From JBEIHX01 sp044375455 (GTDB taxonomy: Bacteria; Pseudomonadota; Alphaproteobacteria; Caulobacterales; Aquidulcibacteraceae): a stretch of DNA of 8,247 nt. This document shows positions 6,456 through 8,247 of this stretch, piece by piece. Numbering within the stretch: position 1 is the first letter of the stretch; every line of letters begins with the position of its first letter. The stretch spans positions 1-8,247 of the forward strand of contig JBILMQ010000160.1 in NCBI GenBank assembly GCA_044375455.1. The letters are read 5' to 3'. Under the pieces are notes generated by a model. It was not told the DNA's origin. It saw nothing but the letters and a program-made list of their open reading frames with translations, and ran no database searches. The position numbers and the translations under genes were made by a program.

Positions 6456-7396
6456 CCGGTCTCAGCGTCGTCATCCCCACGTTTCGCCGCCTCGACGGCC
6501 TGCGCCGCGCCGTGCAAAGTCTGACGAGGCAGATCGACGCGCCAGCCTTTGAAGTGGTGATCGTTGACAACTCGCCCGAAGGGTGCGCGCACGAGACAGC
6601 GCGTGCACTGGGCCAGATACTCCCGAATCCACTCGTCTATGTCCATGAACCGGCTCCCGGCGTCGCCAACGCGCGCAATGCAGGCGTTGCTGCTGCGAGC
6701 GGAGACTTCGTTGCCTTCCTTGACGACGACGAAGAGGCGAGCCCGGGTTGGCTGGCCGCGCTGCTCGCAACCCGCAGGCAGTTTGCCGCAAGCGTCGTGT
6801 TTGGCCCGATTGAGGCCGTCATTCCGCCAACGGTGCGCCGGCATCGCGACTATTTCCAGCAGTTCTTCTCGCGCGTCGGCCCGGCGACAGACATCTGGCT
6901 TAGTCATCCCTTCGGCTGCGGCAACTCCTTGATGGTTCGGGCTGACGCCCTGCGCGGGCCCGCGCCCTTCGACCCAGGATACAACGAGATCGGCGGCGAG
7001 GACGACTATCTCTTCCAGCAGCTGGCCGCACGCGGGGTGCGTTTCGCATGGGCGGCCGGGGCAGTGTGCCTGGAGCATGTGCCCGAAAGGCGCGCACGGC
7101 TCTGCTACACGCTCAGGCGCGCGTTCGCCTACGGACAAAGCCCGTGTCAACTGGCAGCTCAGGCTAATCCGCCGAATTGGCCTGGCGTGGTCGGCTGGAT
7201 GATCATCGGCGCCGCGCAGAGCGTCGTGTATGGTCTGGCGAGCATCGCGGCATGGCTCGCATCCCCGCAGCGAGCGGTGCGCCTGCTAGATCGCGCGGTG
7301 AGAGGCGCCGGAAAGGTGTTCTGGGCGCCTGTCTTTGTGCCGCGTTTCTATGGCGCCCATTTGGACGCCCGCACCCGGACACGGATCGTCCGGTAG
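6452..7396 (+). CDS. Family 2 glycosyltransferase, ExoM-like
   Basis: A 314-residue inverting GT-A transferase, probably adding a later sugar of the repeat unit. Motifs in order: LSVVIPTFRR (4-13), EVVIVDNSPEG (34-44), APGVANARNAGVAAASGDFVAFLDDDEEASPGWL (68-101) with the metal-binding DDD at 91-93, CGNSLMVRADAL (156-167) and the putative catalytic GGEDDYLF (181-188). The pattern resembles ExoM of succinoglycan synthesis. After the fold, residues about 246-271 are hydrophobic, suggesting membrane attachment at the C-terminus, followed by a basic tail. The start overlaps the preceding stop (ATGA), with AGG 7 nt upstream. It is the last gene of the operon. Its final 111 bp are antisense to the end of the convergent polymerase gene. 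No terminator hairpin is seen after it. Confidence 0.9.
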   Translation: MTGLSVVIPTFRRLDGLRRAVQSLTRQIDAPAFEVVIVDNSPEGCAHETARALGQILPNPLVYVHEPAPGVANARNAGVAAASGDFVAFLDDDEEASPGWLAALLATRRQFAASVVFGPIEAVIPPTVRRHRDYFQQFFSRVGPATDIWLSHPFGCGNSLMVRADALRGPAPFDPGYNEIGGEDDYLFQQLAARGVRFAWAAGAVCLEHVPERRARLCYTLRRAFAYGQSPCQLAAQANPPNWPGVVGWMIIGAAQSVVYGLASIAAWLASPQRAVRLLDRAVRGAGKVFWAPVFVPRFYGAHLDARTRTRIVR

Positions 7397-8247
7397 GGCG
7401 AGCTTAGCCGCCGTTGCGACGAAAAGGACCCAAGACAGATCATTATGTTGAAAGATGGCGCTTTCCGAAAGTGAGACCATCAAGAAGCCCATTGGCATGA
7501 CAATCGTCCACCACGGTGTGGCGATGCACCTGTCGGATAGCCGGCGCACCGCCAGAGCGAGCGACAGCAAGCATTGCAGCGCAAACAAGACTGCGCCACC
7601 AAGACCAAGGCCGAGCATCACTTCGATCCATCCATTGTGGGCGGTAGGAACCGGCCAGTCCAATATCCGCCGCACACTGATGGCCGGTCCGTCTGGATCG
7701 AGCCAGAAGGCGCCATATCCATAGCCTGTGGCCAAGCGCTCCTGGATCAACGGCCACAGGACCGCCCATAAATCTGCCCGGCCTGTCAGGGTCATGTCTC
7801 GCCCAATCAGCCCAAGGGCGAGATCCGGCGCAAGGGCGATAAGTCCGATCAACGCCGCGGCGATTGCCGTCCCCGCCCAGACCGTCGCGACCGCGATAAA
7901 TGGGCCGCGCCGGATGACCAATATGAGACCAGCCATCGCGGTGCAGGCGCCAAGCGTGAGCAGAGAGGTGCGTGACGTGCATAGTATGACAAGCCCGGCG
8001 CTCAAGACAGCGCCGGCAGTCCATACCATGGCGTACTTCCGGTCGAGCGCCGCGGCGCTGAGGCAGGCGATGACGCCGCGCGTCATCATCGAGCCGAGCG
8101 TGTTTTTCTCCCACCAGAGACCGGCCCACGCCCCGGGATGAGGATCGCCCATCACTCCAATGGCGGGAAATGCGAGGGCCATGACGTAAGACCCGACAGC
8201 AAGCGCCAAGAAAACCGAGGCAACAAGACGCAAGAGCCAGAGCCACG
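7286..8247 (-). CDS. O-antigen ligase/Wzy-type polysaccharide polymerase (5' part outside window)
   Basis: The C-terminal 319 or more residues of a polytopic membrane protein of the O-antigen ligase/polymerase (Wzy_C, ExoQ-like) family, which joins lipid-linked units in the periplasm. The frame is open to the right edge. A TTG at 8233 is internal, inside a hydrophobic run that continues upstream (WLWLLRLVASVF), so the real start lies outside. Visible: paired hydrophobic helices; the periplasmic-loop motif GAWAGLWWEKNTLGS (about 8080-8130), like the family's RGxxxHKNxLG; LTGRADLWAVLWPLI (about 7748-7792); and AHNGWIEVMLGLGLGG (about 7597-7644), matching the conserved HNxxLE followed by a membrane helix. 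The last roughly 37 residues after KLALPDDP are hydrophilic and lie opposite the glycosyltransferase gene. Whether it is a chain polymerase (Wzy) or an O-antigen ligase (WaaL) cannot be decided; the neighbours favour polymerase. Confidence 0.88.
   Translation of the reverse strand, partial: WLWLLRLVASVFLALAVGSYVMALAFPAIGVMGDPHPGAWAGLWWEKNTLGSMMTRGVIACLSAAALDRKYAMVWTAGAVLSAGLVILCTSRTSLLTLGACTAMAGLILVIRRGPFIAVATVWAGTAIAAALIGLIALAPDLALGLIGRDMTLTGRADLWAVLWPLIQERLATGYGYGAFWLDPDGPAISVRRILDWPVPTAHNGWIEVMLGLGLGGAVLFALQCLLSLALAVRRLSDRCIATPWWTIVMPMGFLMVSLSESAIFQHNDLSWVLFVATAAKLALPDDPCPGAGVQMGAIETRHKDRRPEHLSGASHRAI

Noticed and set aside
6329..7150. Minus-strand open frame (273 codons) opposite the glycosyltransferases
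   Set aside because: It has no domain signature, spans the junction of two well-supported genes and is explained by high G/C content.
7443..8246. Second minus-strand frame (267 codons) overlapping the polymerase
   Set aside because: It is Arg/Cys/Trp-rich and not hydrophobic in the pattern of a membrane protein. The other frame carries the polymerase motifs.

Overview
The window looks like a piece of a high-GC alphaproteobacterial chromosome. This rests on strong G/C bias at third codon positions, the protein styles, and a tRNA promoter with a GCTA-type -10. Caulobacterales/Maricaulales-like bacteria would fit, but the sequence alone does not fix the genus. It has two unrelated halves meeting at a tRNA gene near position 2150-2240.

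Left part (1 to about 2147), minus strand: the tRNA-proximal end of an integrated mobile element. A P4-type tyrosine recombinase (712-1950) has an intact R-K-H-R-H-Y catalytic set and a strong ribosome binding site. Its stop codon overlaps, in a GTGA junction, the start of a second gene that runs off the left edge. That gene begins with GTG and has an uncharacterised alpha-helical product. Between the recombinase and the tRNA lie three exact copies of an 8-base motif, two direct and one inverted, which look like recombinase arm sites. The tRNA is a complete tRNA-Ser(GCU) with encoded CCA, and its 3' end is the probable attachment site. The element extends left; its far end is outside the window.

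Right part (about 2241-7396), plus strand: a tight four-gene operon for a lipid-linked surface polysaccharide. The order is a WcaJ-type polyprenyl-phosphate sugar phosphotransferase (first sugar on undecaprenyl phosphate), a Wzx-like flippase, and two GT-A fold family 2 glycosyltransferases. Gene spacing is 5 nt, then two ATGA overlaps. Converging from the right edge on the minus strand is a partial O-antigen ligase/Wzy-type polymerase (7286-8247), whose 3' end overlaps the last glycosyltransferase gene by 111 bp. Together these encode initiation, extension, flipping and polymerisation of a Wzx/Wzy-dependent polysaccharide (exopolysaccharide, O-antigen or holdfast-like). No export genes (Wza/Wzc type) are in the window.

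I found no CRISPR array, toxin-antitoxin pair, transposase or clear defence system. The least explained item is the partial gene beside the recombinase.
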